A DNA stretch of 64,000 nt. Origin: Terfezia claveryi. Its lineage: Eukaryota > Ascomycota > Pezizomycetes > Pezizales > Pezizaceae. The position numbers were made by a program, and so were the translations under genes. Shown in pieces: positions 10,314 to 20,757 of the stretch. How positions within the stretch are numbered: position 1 is the first letter of the stretch; every line of letters starts with the position of its first letter. The notes under the pieces are model-generated. The model ran no database searches, was not told the DNA's origin, and saw only the letters and a program-made list of their open reading frames with translations. Where the stretch lies: positions 1 through 64,000 of the forward strand of contig WHUX01000101.1 of the NCBI GenBank assembly GCA_015179025.1. The letters are read 5' to 3'.

Positions 10314-11979
10314 GTGATAGCTCAGGATGAGCCTTCGAAGTCCGATCCCACCGAGCTTCCAAAGGCAATCCAATATGACCTAGCTCTGCTTGCAGCTAAT
10401 ATTATCAACGAGCCTAAGACATACCTGCAAGCAACAACGGGGCCAGATGCCCCCAAATGGATTGCGGCAATGCAGGCGGAACTGCAAGCACTGGCAGATC
10501 AAAACGTCTGGAAGGTAGTACCTAAACCTCCAAACCGCAATATGGTCGGCTCCAAGTGGGTATACAAGATAAAAAGGGATGCAGCTGGCAATGTCAGTCG
10601 CTATAAGGCAAGGCTGGTAGCGCAAGGTTTTTCTCAACAGCCTGGCACGGATTTCGATGAGGTTTTCGCCCCTGTGATCAGCTCGATATCAGGCGCATTT
10701 TTATATGGCTATCTTGATGAAGAAGTATATATGCGTCTTCCTCCTGGTCACTATGATGATCAGCCAGACTCTTGCGCTCTTCTAAAAAGATCTATATATG
10801 GACTTAAACAAAGTCCAAGAGCTTGGTATGGAAGGTTGACTGGCTTTCTAATATGTACCACTCGGCTACAAAGCAACAAATTTTGACCCCTGCGTCTTAA
10901 TTCACTCCAGCCTCAATATCATCATTGCGATATATGTTGATGATATCTCTATATATGTTGATGATATCTCTATATTTGGTGCCAGTCCACTTAGACAAGA
11001 ACTAAAAGCATCACTTAAGAGAGAATTCGATCTTACTGATATGGGTTCTCTAAATTGGCTACTTGGCATCCAAATATAATGGCAGCAGAATTCGGTTTCC
11101 CTTTCACAATGGGCATACATAGACCAATTACTGGTAAGATTTGGGATGGATAAATGCAACCCGGTCCTTCTCCCTCTTAATCCTCACCATAAAATGGTTA
11201 AGGCTATGAAGGGAGATGATCCTGCAGATATTTCCCTTTATCAGCAGATAATAGGATCTCTTATGTACCTTGTCATAGGAACTAGACCTGACCTGGCATT
11301 TACGGTCTCGGCTCTATCCCAGTTTGCATCCAAACCAACAACAACTCATATGGGGGCACTCAAACAAGTGCTGCGATACCTTGCGGGCATACGCAACCTC
11401 AAGCTTGCTTATAATAACAGCTCTGCTATTAATTTAGCTGGCTATTCGGATGCTGATTATGCAGGTGACCGATCCGATCGAAAATCTACCACAGGCTATA
11501 TATTCCAACTAGCAACGAACACCATTTGCTGGCGAGCTGTCAAACAACGATGCGTAGCTACTTCTACAGTTGAAGCAGAATACCTTGCTTTATCTACAAC
11601 CGCCAAGCACCATGTATGGCTACAGCTTGCCTTGGATGAGCTCAGAATACCAATATTAGCTGCCTTGAGCACTGATAACGATGGCTCTATTGATCTGACC
11701 TCTAATCCTCGAATCAGTGATAAGAGCAAGCATATCGATGTGGCATATCATCATGTACGAGATCTAGTGAAGACTGGGAAAATCACTGTTCTCTACATTC
11801 CGAGCCACGATAACTTAGCGGACTTATGCACGAAGCCTTTTCCGCATCCACGACTCTCTATGCTACAAGACATAATTGTCTCGCCCTATTCAATCTCTGT
11901 ACTCTTTTACCTATCTACCTTTTTTTTTTCTTCTCCATTTTCATGGTTTTTTTATAGGTTTTTAATGAGGCTGACCTGA
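10314..11979 (+). pseudogene. Copia reverse transcriptase-RNase H remnant with duplicated active-site motif
   Basis: RVT_2-type sequence starts at 'NVWKVVPKPPNRNMVGSKW'. 'FAPVISS' runs straight into 'GAFLYGYLDEEVYM', so the segment holding the first catalytic Asp has been deleted. After a frameshift near 10,870, the catalytic YVDD motif appears twice through a perfect 21-bp tandem duplication (10930-10950 and 10951-10971). A TAA follows near 11,078. From 11146 the frame is open through the connection region ('GSLMYLVIGTRPDLAF') and RNase H ('YSDADYAGDRSDRKSTTGY', 'STVEAEYLALS', 'SHDNLADLCTKPF'). The protein cannot be functional. Confidence 0.88.
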
Positions 11980-12040
11980 TAACGTACATTTTAAGAAAAC
12001 AAGAGGGGCCTGAGTCTAGCAAGTATGTGCTGAGGAGGGG

Positions 12041-12507
12041 TGTTAGAATGAATGTAGTACATTCCGTTCATTCCGCCCATGCCTTGCTACCTATACCATA
12101 TGAAGCCGTCAGCGGCTTGCACATCATATGCGAGCTTCCTGCCTAGCTATACGGCTCGCAGCGGCTTGCACATCATATTGCGTACTTCACACCTTGCTCG
12201 CCCTCATATCGTTGCTTCATGCCTAGCTATACGGCTTGCAATACGGACATGTGCTTCTCCTTCTCATTCTTCATGCTTTAGATGTACGCTCGAGCATACA
12301 TGTATATATATCTCGTTGTTCATGTTCCTACTTGTTCGAGATAACCAAGTCATCAATTCACTCAATACAATACATGCACTCACTGTGTATACGAACATCT
12401 TCTTCTCTTCATATTCCTCTCTCCAGTGACCAACTCGCTCTGTTCGTACCTTCCTTCAGTGGACACTTGGATCTCTCCGCTCGCCTGTTGCTATTCCTAT
12501 TCCTATA
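12041..12507 (+). repeat. Copia 3' LTR
   Basis: Homologous to 9130-9595 with substitutions and short indels. It is immediately preceded by the polypurine tract and followed by the ATGGG target duplication. Confidence 0.9.
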
Positions 12508-12512
12508 ATGGG

Positions 12513-13178
12513 TCTGAACGAGAATTGGGTAATTGGGACAGAAACAATGAATTATCCCCGGGGTATTCTGGATTTTGTGCTGGCAGGGAGAGACGCAGGT
12601 GAAATTACAAGGAAATTGACGGGAAATTTAGGGAGGAGGCTCGGGGACCGCTGAATGAGGGAGGTGTTTATGCGGAGAGGTAAGGGTGGCATTTACCCAG
12701 TGTGCTGGTGGGGAAGTAGGTAGTTATGTTCCTTAGACTTAGTTATAGTCTTTGCGCTGGCAGGTTTTATAGGCTTATTGCTCCGGTTTCTTTCTTACCA
12801 CGAAGGCTCCGGCATGGTGTCTGCTTTAGTGGATTTTGTTCTAACCTTAACCTGCATATTGGGGCCCTGTACTCAGTTAGTATGAGGACCTGTAAAGCAC
12901 TCCAAAGACAAAGACGTGGGTTCTTACAATTGTAGTAGGTTTTGTGAGTTTTTTTTGTCCCCATGAAGATATACGTCCCATATCACCTAAATTTCCCCGC
13001 TGCCACCCATGTGCAGCTAAAAAGGTTTCGAGTTGGGTCCTAAGTATCGCCCAAACACTATGGTTTTCAAGAACGTCATGGGATTCCTCCATGTGCTCTT
13101 TTATACATAGTTGTGATTGGCAGTTGAAATTCGCACCGCTCACAATACAGTGATGCAAGGTGGAGCGATTGAATCAAT
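12513..13178. other. Intergenic, no supported gene
   Basis: Short frames on both strands (62-93 codons) overlap one another without any recognisable motif or splice logic. Nothing repeated was identified until 13,179. Confidence 0.45.
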
Positions 13179-13300
13179 CAGCCAAATGTGGCTGTTGCCT
13201 GCACAGGCATAGCGCAACGTTAGCTGGCAACCACACTAGCAGGATATTACCGGTCTAAGCTGGCATACCCGAGCCGGCTGCAAGGAGACTGCCAAGGGAC
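13179..13300 (+). repeat. Dispersed repeat, copy 1 (pair at 31,163)
   Basis: It shares blocks with 31,163-31,295: AGCCAAAT, GCACAGGCATAG(C/T)GCA, AACCACACTAGCAGG, TCTAAGCTGGCATA, CGAGCC, GGCTGC. The copies differ by substitutions and short indels. There is no coding potential. Element type is unknown. Confidence 0.6.
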
Positions 13301-13455
13301 AACACTTCTCAAGTCTCGTCTCAAGGGCATTAAGATTTTCATCCACAACACAAGTCACGAAACTCATGAACTGAGATCTGGGTGAGAGCATTGCCAGGCC
13401 TACAAAATGTGCACGCATAGCTGACCTACAGTATCTAACTTATCTCACAGGATCC

Positions 13456-13521
13456 TTCACCAATCTACCCACCGGGCTTCCAGGCCCCCCTAACGGGGCT
13501 GCATAGGAGTATCAAGTATTT

Positions 13522-13552
<31 letters not shown>

Positions 13553-13556
13553 CTAC
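13456..13556 (+). mobile_element. 5'-truncated poly(A) retroposon with 13-bp target duplication
   Basis: An insertion at 13469-13543 (CCGGGCTTCCAGGCCCCCCT...CATAGGAGTATCAAGTATTT, then about 22 A) is flanked by perfect direct repeats TTCACCAATCTAC at 13456-13468 and 13544-13556. Poly(A) at the 3' end, 5' truncation and a variable-length duplication are the signature of LINE-type target-primed reverse transcription. The body matches the 3' end of the 460-bp copy at 40,075-40,534. Confidence 0.88.
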
Positions 13557-13639
13557 ACTGCCAATATCGACACTGCCAGGTCTCCGATAAGTGCAAGCAC
13601 AGTTAACCTAGGTCATAGAGTTCTCTAGACGAGCGAGCA

Positions 13640-14140
13640 AGTTCGGTTGTTAGAGCTGAGATGCAGAGTTGGACCTCAAGTACCAGCCCCCGCAACCAGT
13701 ATTTCCCCAATCCGCCTCGAAGGTCTACACTGGGCGCTTCGATTACTGCATAGGTTTCCCCAGCTCAACGCGTCATGGGTCATCTCTTTTCGTTACAGGT
13801 ATCCAACCTCGCATTGTTGAAGCCAAAATGCCTGATGGAATTATGAAGCACGGCGGCAGCTTCTGGCATATGTTGGCTGTCTTTACCATGCGCGGCAGAA
13901 CGCAGGCATGCGAGTTGATTAGGTATACCTCGTAGGTACGGGGTTGCTTCCGATGGCTATAAATGGATATTTCTGGAAATAAGTCACAATGGAACTGCTA
14001 GATTCACCGACGTGAGGGATATTAGGGCCATTGGATGGGAACGGATCCTGCTTACAGTTATTCGCGTCCTCAAATATACCACGTTTCTCCAAACACCCCA
14101 CAATTCCCCAGGTGGGAAGCAGGCAGTCGAGGCTAGGGCT
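13640..14140 (+). pseudogene. PD-(D/E)XK nuclease-like gene fragment
   Basis: The frame at 13669-13935 reads '...VYTGRFDYCIGF...' and '...QPRIVEAKMPDG...', an Asp followed by an E-x-K, the usual layout of a PD-(D/E)XK core. One base later, in the next frame from 13937, it continues 'YGVASDGYKWIFLEISHNG', the strand that often follows in fungal members. That frame is open to about 14,134. Stops precede the first block and the frame slips between blocks (a tiny intron is unlikely), so this is an exon-scale relic lacking its N-terminus. An acidic stretch (about 14,200-14,240) may be its former tail. No family name can be assigned with certainty. Confidence 0.5.
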
Positions 14141-14399
14141 TGAAGGTATCATCGAGGATGATCGAGAATGGTTATGGGAGTGGTCCATGTTCGCATGGAT
14201 AGTGAAGATGAAGATGAAGAAAATTTACTGGCGCTGGAAAGTACTGGCAGCGCGACATTAGCATAAGGATACTTTCTGCGATCTATGTAGCTAGTCGTCA
14301 CTGCGTAGTGTTTAGTGTCCGGTTTGTATGGCCTAGTATGGGTATTTGGTATCACGCGGAATTGGCTGGACTACTAAGGGATAACTACCGGTGATTAGT

Positions 14400-14413
14400 G
14401 TGCCAACCAGACT
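14400..14413 (+). repeat. GTGCCAACCAGACT motif, isolated copy
   Basis: The 14-bp word is identical to the termini of the MITE cluster at 49,377-50,054 and to another single copy at 27,507-27,520. It may be the remaining end of a deleted element. Confidence 0.55.
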
Positions 14414-14436
14414 GGAGACCGCTGTCACGGATCACT

Positions 14437-14651
14437 TGTCACGGATATGGTTGTTGCAGATATTTCTAGTGCTCCTCATGTTCAAGTTGCCGACAAGAAG
14501 CCAGGCCTACCTATAAAAGGCCGATGCATTCCTTCTTGTTGTATTTTGCTTCCTAAATAAAATCCTGTTGTATGTTCTTCTCTCTCTTTCCACGATCGCA
14601 CCATCACGCGCGCACGTGATAGTCCAAGCGCGCTCACGTTCACCCACGACA
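14437..14651 (+). repeat. Possible solo LTR
   Basis: This segment begins TGTCACGGATATGG and ends CACCCACGACA (TG...CA). It contains a TATA-like CCTATAAAAGG near 14,511 followed by AATAAAATCC near 14,556 and a pyrimidine-rich stretch. This resembles a short Ty3-type LTR promoter/terminator layout. No second copy exists in the window and no target duplication was found, so the call is tentative. Confidence 0.35.
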
Positions 14652-14837
14652 ATATTGCCAGTTGCAATCCTGCACCATCTACGTGACGAATTCAAAACGA
14701 CTTCCTACATTGCGGCCTTATAAAATTTCAACAGCGAAGTTAACCCTTCGCGCCTATGTACAAGAATTCTACAATGAGAATCTGTAGCTTGGTATGACAA
14801 ATAGTCAGTAGATTTGGAAATCAGAATGTTTTTAAAA

Positions 14838-14915
14838 TACGCATTACTCCTATTCGGTCCCAGCAGGGGGAGCATAACGAAACCCAGGTGCAAGGCAAGT
14901 TAATCTGCCAGGGAT
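14838..14915 (-). mobile_element. Poly(A) retroposon tail, diverged copy
   Basis: On the minus strand it reads CTGGCAGATTAACTTGCCTTG...CTCCCCCTGCTGGGACC...ATAGGAGTAATG, the same order of words as the copies at 40,424 and 40,998. The A-tail is reduced to a mixed A/T run near 14,830. Confidence 0.65.
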
Positions 14916-15345
14916 GACAATGAATTTAGGTGCCCATGGGGGAAAAGAAAAAGAGAAAAAGCAAGTCAGCGGGAATGAAAAATATACGAGTAAACGTTTG
15001 AATTGCCACTGGAATTTGTGAGACTTATATGAATTGCCACTCGAACAACACGGACTGTTCTGAATCAACACTGGAACCAGTTTCGGATACAACACGGTAC
15101 CTGTAGAAATTGTTCTACGCCGTTCACTCGTTCGCGAGGATAATATAGTATATTCGTATATCTAAAAAGAGAAGCCGCTTGCTTAATTCTTTTTGTAGAT
15201 AATATGAAAGTAAGGAAATCCGTCCATCTTAAATGCTCCACTGATGACCCTAGATACCTAAACAGAGAAATCCTTAAGCGCCCAAATCTCACGTGAGCCC
15301 CACAACCATGCCATGGTCTGCTAATCCTGCGTTGTCCTATTACCC

Positions 15346-15627
15346 TTGTTCCAACAGTACAATACCAAGGACCCGATATTTTCTCGGCGGGGCAGGCATA
15401 TCGAGCATCAATTCCACTACCTCCGGCAGCAGGAACGGTTGGGACCCCTAAAGGTATGGACAATACCAGGTATGGACAACCAACCTAGCCGACCTTATGA
15501 CGAAACTTTTGTCAATGACCTTTATGAATGGCTGGAACGACAGATGGATGTCGACGATATTCCAATCTTAGATATGACGGAAGAAGAACTGATAGCAGCT
15601 GGAATGAATGTATGGGCGCACGAGTAA
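15346..15627 (+). CDS. Hypothetical acidic ORF fragment
   Basis: An open frame of about 90 codons without an ATG start ends in an acidic helix-like segment ('WLERQMDVDDIPILDMTEE'). A possible upstream exon at 15204-15292, with a GTGAGC donor and a TGCTAAT/CAACAG acceptor at 15357, gives good splice signals but joins in a different frame. I do not recognise the product. It may be a gene relic rather than an expressed gene. Confidence 0.25.
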   Translation: MFQQYNTKDPIFSRRGRHIEHQFHYLRQQERLGPLKVWTIPGMDNQPSRPYDETFVNDLYEWLERQMDVDDIPILDMTEEELIAAGMNVWAHE

Positions 15628-15699
15628 GGGAGGGGTTGTTGGAAATACCCTCGACCCATATCACTAGCTGGAATAGGACAGTTTGAATTCGGAAGCGAT

Positions 15700-16838
15700 T
15701 CGGACACATCGACAGGGGCCTGTCACCTTTCCTACAGAGGCAAGGTAACAGCAGGGGCTAGTCTTGGACGCCTTGCTCTTTTTGGGCACACAAAAGGAGT
15801 AATATTATTATCCACCCAAAGGTTTCTTCCGCATGATCGTACACCCTGGATAACTTGAACTGATCTATTACTACTCATTGCACATCATAATTCAATTTCT
15901 GGAGCCGCAAGTGAAGTACCAGGAAATTGGCACTGTTGCCCCTCTCGAGCTCAATCCCTTACCTATCCTCTAATTTATACATCCCAACACCACATTCTGC
16001 AAGTATCATCACGTTTCGATGCGAAACTTGTTTGGATTTACTTGCTTTTCACATGCTTTAGGACGGGTTTGGGATATCCGCTTGTTCATCGGTTTTTCTT
16101 TGTTACATTCATGTTCGTTTATAAACACTTCAAGTGATGAACCAGCTTTACGGATATTTCGAAAGTTATGCCTATACACTGGAACTCCCTTCTATAAACA
16201 ATCCAGGAAGCACTTTCATGATGTATCTGTTCCACAATCCTGCAGCAGCTCTGGGGTCTTCCTGTAATCCGAATCAATAATATCAGGTCCCGCAAACAAT
16301 TTCGGGAGCATGGCTCTGGCTATGGCACTTGTATTGGTAGAGTACCTATTTTTGTTCTGTCCTGCCTGGGAATTTTACAGATTCGCAAATGGGACATATT
16401 TTTATTACTTGGGATTCGCGCTGTTCTAGCGAATAACTCGAGATAATACGGTAAATTAACAAGCTGATGGGCTTAGTGCCATGGGAGATCGTCCGACGGA
16501 AGTGGCAGTCGCAATGCTATTTGGTTTAGCGCATTTGGAGCACATGGGCAGTAACTACTCTAGTAGGTCTAGATCAAATGGGCTAGACTAGATCATAAAA
16601 GGTAGTGACTATGCTAGCAGGTTAGTGCCAATTAACTGAGGTACGAGATCATCTGGTCGGCACTAGATCGCTGACAACATTACTGATTACCCGATCTGGG
16701 CATTAAACAGTTTAGATACTTCTTTTGACACCAGACTAGCGGATCCTTAAGGTTAAAACCTTCTAACTTCTGACTCCTTCTCTACGATCATCACCAATGA
16801 CAAGGTCATCATACATCAGACCTTCCATCATACCTATA
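15700..16838. other. Intergenic, no supported gene
   Basis: No coding frame with recognisable content. The one 82-codon plus-strand frame (16019-16267) is featureless. No element termini were recognised before the MITE at 16,841. Confidence 0.45.
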
Positions 16839-16840
16839 CA

Positions 16841-17345
16841 TTAGTGGTGGTCAATCGTTATTTCCATTAAGCTAATTTCCATTACGAAGCGCCTTTTAAT
16901 TGAACTGTTAATTGGTTAAGGGACTCTGGAGTCTCTTAACGAGATAATTGAAATTAAATTAGCACCTTAGTCAACATCACAACACAACATCACGAGACAA
17001 CATACAACATCACAACATCACAATCACACATCAATGACATCAGAAAGGCAAAAACCGACTCGTATTCGAAACCGAAGATGTACAGCGACTGGTTTGCTGG
17101 ATGGAAGAGAACCAGCAGAGTCGCGGGAGACAAGCGGCGTTCTATAAGCACCCAACACTTCGTCAAACAGCTCTAATATCATGTCATCCTCAGGCATTAC
17201 CTTGAGGACCTCTATGAGCTCCTAAATGTACTTCAGCAACCTCTCCGCTAAGTACGTCGTGGCATCTCGATGTTACTAAGCAGGCTTAACGAAGATTTAA
17301 TTTAGGTCGGTCAATCATAACGATTGACCACCCCTACTACTACTA
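16841..17345. mobile_element. Long-TIR MITE, copy A (related to 24,616-25,239)
   Basis: The left end TTAGTGGTGGTCAATCGTTA (16841-16860) is answered on the right by TAACGATTGACCACCCCTA (about 17,318-17,336). The interior matches copy B, including a minus-strand coding-like segment ('ILELF', 'EVLKVMP') that here has a stop and diverges. The right end has decayed into a CTA microsatellite (about 17,333-17,355). Confidence 0.75.
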
Positions 17346-17355
17346 CTACTACTAC

Positions 17356-18137
17356 AGTAATTCATTGCTAAAATAATAATCGAAAGTCCTTTTCGCCATT
17401 TATGAGGTTTGACTTACATTCTTCCATGTTTAGAGCTTGCTTGTTAATACTTGCTTAATTAACCCCGAAAACAAGGTATCGAGGCCGCCCATTAATCAAT
17501 GAATACCATGAAGTTTAATAACAGCGCCTTTAAACTCTGCATATTGCAGAATTTTAGAAGGCAAGCCCACCTTGAGTGGTGAGCCCGCTCTGGTGATCAT
17601 ACATTCAGCCAGTGGCAGCGGCAAGATACGTAGTGCGGGTCGTAAGCTAGAAATTGAATCGTTTGTAATCTATCCTACATAGTGTCCGAAATAATAATCA
17701 TACAGTACAAGTACAATCGGCGGCTTTCGGCGTTCTCGGCTGGTGTAATCACCGGGAGGATTAGACTTGTGGGATACTTTGGCCGAACGCCGCTGATGCT
17801 GGCCACCATTAGGTGCCAGCTGCCTCGGCCTATTCTTGTGGCGCCAAAAAGTAACCAGTAAGTGTATTTGACAATGTGTAGAAGTGCATGTGATAAATAG
17901 AAATAAAAAATTCATGATATATCATAATCTGCCAAAGGAGAGAGTACTGGACGAAATATAAAAAAAATAAAGTGAATGGGTTAAACACAAACAATGGACT
18001 AACATATGAAAGCCTGCCGAAGGTTCAATGCTTACATATGCAATCCTTGTCACCCACAATGCCCCAGATAGTTATCATACTACATATTTAATATATATAT
18101 TTATCCAATCGCAACCCCACCTCACCCCATCACCGAG
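17356..18137. other. Intergenic; 3' side of the BTB gene
   Basis: AT-rich DNA with no supported gene. The 81-codon minus frame at 17670-17915 has no motif. The final 200 bp presumably include the 3' UTR of the minus-strand BTB gene. Confidence 0.4.
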
Positions 18138-19623
18138 TTAAAACCACTTCAACCCCTCCCCTTCCCCACACACGGGACAAACCTCAAACAAACTCCCACT
18201 CGTCTCCTCCCTGCCACAACCCCTACACCTATCCCACTTCCAATCATGCTCCGGATACCCCGTCCTCGCATCCTCCCACATCATCTTACACCTTCTACAC
18301 TGCAGCATTGGGAACCCCAAGAATCCACACCCCGCCTTTGCACACTTACTCTTCCTCGGCTTCCCTTCGTATTTCGCCAAATCCACCTTCAATTGCGGGG
18401 CCGGCTTCTGCACCTCGACCTGCGTCCAGGGAGGATCCGTCGAGCCTCTTGCAGCCCGACAGATTGCGACTGCAACCTCTGGCTGCGCGTGGACTACGAT
18501 AGCGAACTCGGGGAGTATGGATACAGACTCGAGGGCCCACGCGCACGTGAGTATGAGCTGCGTCATGAGCCGGTCGGAGGTGCTAGGGAGGTTGTCTGCA
18601 CTGTAGCGCAGGGCACGGAGAAGGATAAGCATGTCGTCTTGGTGGTTGACTTGCAAGCGGAGTTGCAGGTTGGGGAGCAGGGTGAGGATGTGGATGAAGG
18701 AGAGGTTTTGCAACGGGAGAATGTTGAACCGGTCGCTGAAGACGTAGAGCTTGATGTGTTCTAGGAGATCGGTAGTTGGGGGAGAGTTTGGAGGAGTAGT
18801 CCTGTGTGCATGGCCAGATAGGCGTCTGAGTTAGCAGCGTTTAGAAATAGACCCTGCCCGCGCGTGGGGTGCATGGATCTCGTATTGAATGGCTGATGGA
18901 TAACAGTCGGACATACACTGTATACTCCCCTCTATACGCCCACTGTAGAAACCTCTGCATAGTCTGCCTATCCACCTCACCGAGCAGCATCTCCCCCCTC
19001 AGCCCTTCCCTCATCTGATTGTCCGTATGTTTCCTCAGCTCCGGGCTCAGACTCGCCAAGAGCGCCTTGTGTATATAAAACACCGATCCCCCACCGTCAG
19101 CATACGGCCCCGAGTCAATAGTAGTCTTGAGGTCATCCTTCGCTTGCAGCTGCGACTGCGGCTGCAGCTTCCCGCCGTGAATGTCGAGCGAGTCGTGGGC
19201 GGCATCCGACAGGGTGATTTTGAACAGCGACGACTCAAAGTAGATGTGGTTGAAGTCTGGCGTGGTAACGGTGCCAGTGTCCATCGGGTCGGTGATTTCG
19301 CCAGCTGTGGGCGTCGCTGCTGCGGCTGCGTCGGTAGATTTCTTATTCTTTGCCCCCAAGGGAATGAGCGGGTGAATATCGCTCAGGCTGAGAGTTGGCG
19401 TTGTTGGGAGACAGGTGCCTGCGCCGGCGGGGTGCGATACGCTCATGCTGCTACTACTGTTACCGCTCCACGGATGGGTGCACGTGTTTGACGCGTGTTT
19501 ACTCGGGGCCGCGCCAGTCGCGTGCGGGCGGAGGGTGGTGATTGTTGCGTTGAGGCTGGTGAGGGTCGGCGTGATGGTAGTGCTTTTGATTGTGTGCAGT
19601 TGGCTTTTTGCGAATTCAAACAT
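18138..19623 (-). CDS. BTB/POZ-domain protein with C-terminal Cys-rich (zinc-ribbon-like) tail
   Basis: Two exons, 19623-18917 and 18801-18138, are joined over an intron at 18802-18916 (GTATGT, branch TGCTAAC, ACACAG). Phases match (2 then 1), giving 456 aa. The start 'MFEFAKSQLH' at 19623 follows a GC-rich leader; an upstream ATG at 19698 would add 25 Arg/Pro-rich residues. The BTB fold lies at roughly residues 125-265: 'SVFYIHKALLASLSPELRK', 'RFLQWAYRGEYTV', and after the intron 'HIKLYVFSDRFNILPLQNL'. The last 70 residues hold paired cysteines (CAKAGC, CRRC, CRGC, CPVC), suggesting zinc binding. BTB proteins are typically dimerising adaptors, often for Cullin-3; the partner is unknown. It appears intact. 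Confidence 0.82.
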
Positions 19624-19639
19624 TGAGCGGAGAGGCGGG

Positions 19640-20757
19640 GCGGGGCGGGGACGCGGGCAGGCGGGCGGGCGGGCGGGCGGGAGAGTGATATCACGCACGC
19701 TGGCCGTTGGGTTGGGGTTGTGCGGCTAAATCGTTAGATGGTCCAGGAGAGGTATAGTATGGCCGGTAAATGAGGTGCGGCCGTGTGGCAAACGGCGGGC
19801 AGCCAATCGGATGGATGCCGGCCGGGATGCCCCCGGGTTTCGCCTAGCATTTGCTTTTTGCATGTTGATCCCGGCGGAGTGGCCATGTTGTGTTACGTAC
19901 AGTTGTATCTTGGGTCCGGATTGACTACAAATCTACCAAATCAAACAGAAATAATGTTATTGCTACCTCTAGCAATCAAAGTACTTCGCATAGGATACAA
20001 TCTACAACCTTTTTTTTTTTTTCTTGGTCCCACTATCGTTTATGAGTGATGAGTACAGAGATTCTTTAAGAAGAATCTCAAAACATATTTTATTATCATT
20101 GTTACTACTGTTAGTTATGTCTTGCACTGCTATTCGAACCTCACATTGTTGCAGTCGCTTCTGATTAGTAGAAAATCACCAGTGTGAGATTTAAACGTCT
20201 TCTCATGTTAATGTGATCCTACGGGTTTACTCCAGACGTATCTTAAACACCTGCAAATTATTCTTCGAATTATTGGAATTCATACATAGAGGACAATGAA
20301 TACCTCGGCGAATATCAGAACAATGATTGATCGAAAAACAAAAAAGAAAAGAAAGAAACCCGAAAAATCAGAAAACGAACGAACCCAAGGACCTCTCTTC
20401 CTTATAAAACCAAACCCACGCATCATATATAGTATCCTCCTAGTAATAACCTCTCAACAATTCTCGACAAACTTCCTTCCAACCCTCCAAACCCGAAACA
20501 TGATAAATGATAAAAGATCGTCAATGTATACATATAACGTGACTGGAGAATAAACCAAGAAAGACTGAGAGGGTCTCGATAATATAGGAAGGTTCAGTTG
20601 CTTGATGACTGGGAACTGAGCTACATGGACATAGCCTCACCTTGAATACCCCTGTTGGTATAATTGCCCGGTTTGTTAAAACCTACTTCTATCGCTCCTT
20701 CTCTCTATCTCTTTGGGGTCGCTGAACCACCGCTAACTTGACTGAATATCGCTACTA
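19640..20757. other. GC-rich promoter region and intergenic
   Basis: A striking GGCGGGC tandem (about 19,636-19,680) lies just upstream of the BTB start and probably belongs to its promoter. The rest (to 20,757) is AT-rich with a T-run at about 20,010-20,021 and no supported gene. The last 150 bp would be the 3' UTR of the next minus-strand gene. Confidence 0.4.

Larger units (their letters stand above)
9130..12507 (+). mobile_element. Ty1/Copia LTR retrotransposon, complete ends, internally deleted
   Basis: Two 466-467 bp LTRs (9130-9595 and 12041-12507; TGTTAGAATG...TTCCTATA) enclose 2.4 kb of internal DNA. The element is flanked by a perfect 5-bp target duplication, ATGGG (9125-9129 and 12508-12512). 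A purine tract GAGGAGGGG directly precedes the 3' LTR. GGTTATAAGCCC directly follows the 5' LTR and resembles the tRNA-iMet half-primer site seen intact in the second Copia copy. The LTRs differ by a dozen or more substitutions and small indels, so the insertion is old. The internal region lacks the rest of gag, protease and integrase, and the remaining frames are broken. Confidence 0.92.

Noticed and set aside
15204..15627. Two-exon gene joining 15204-15292 to 15358-15627
   Set aside because: Splice signals are good, but the join falls in a frame that stops early and does not match the acidic ORF.
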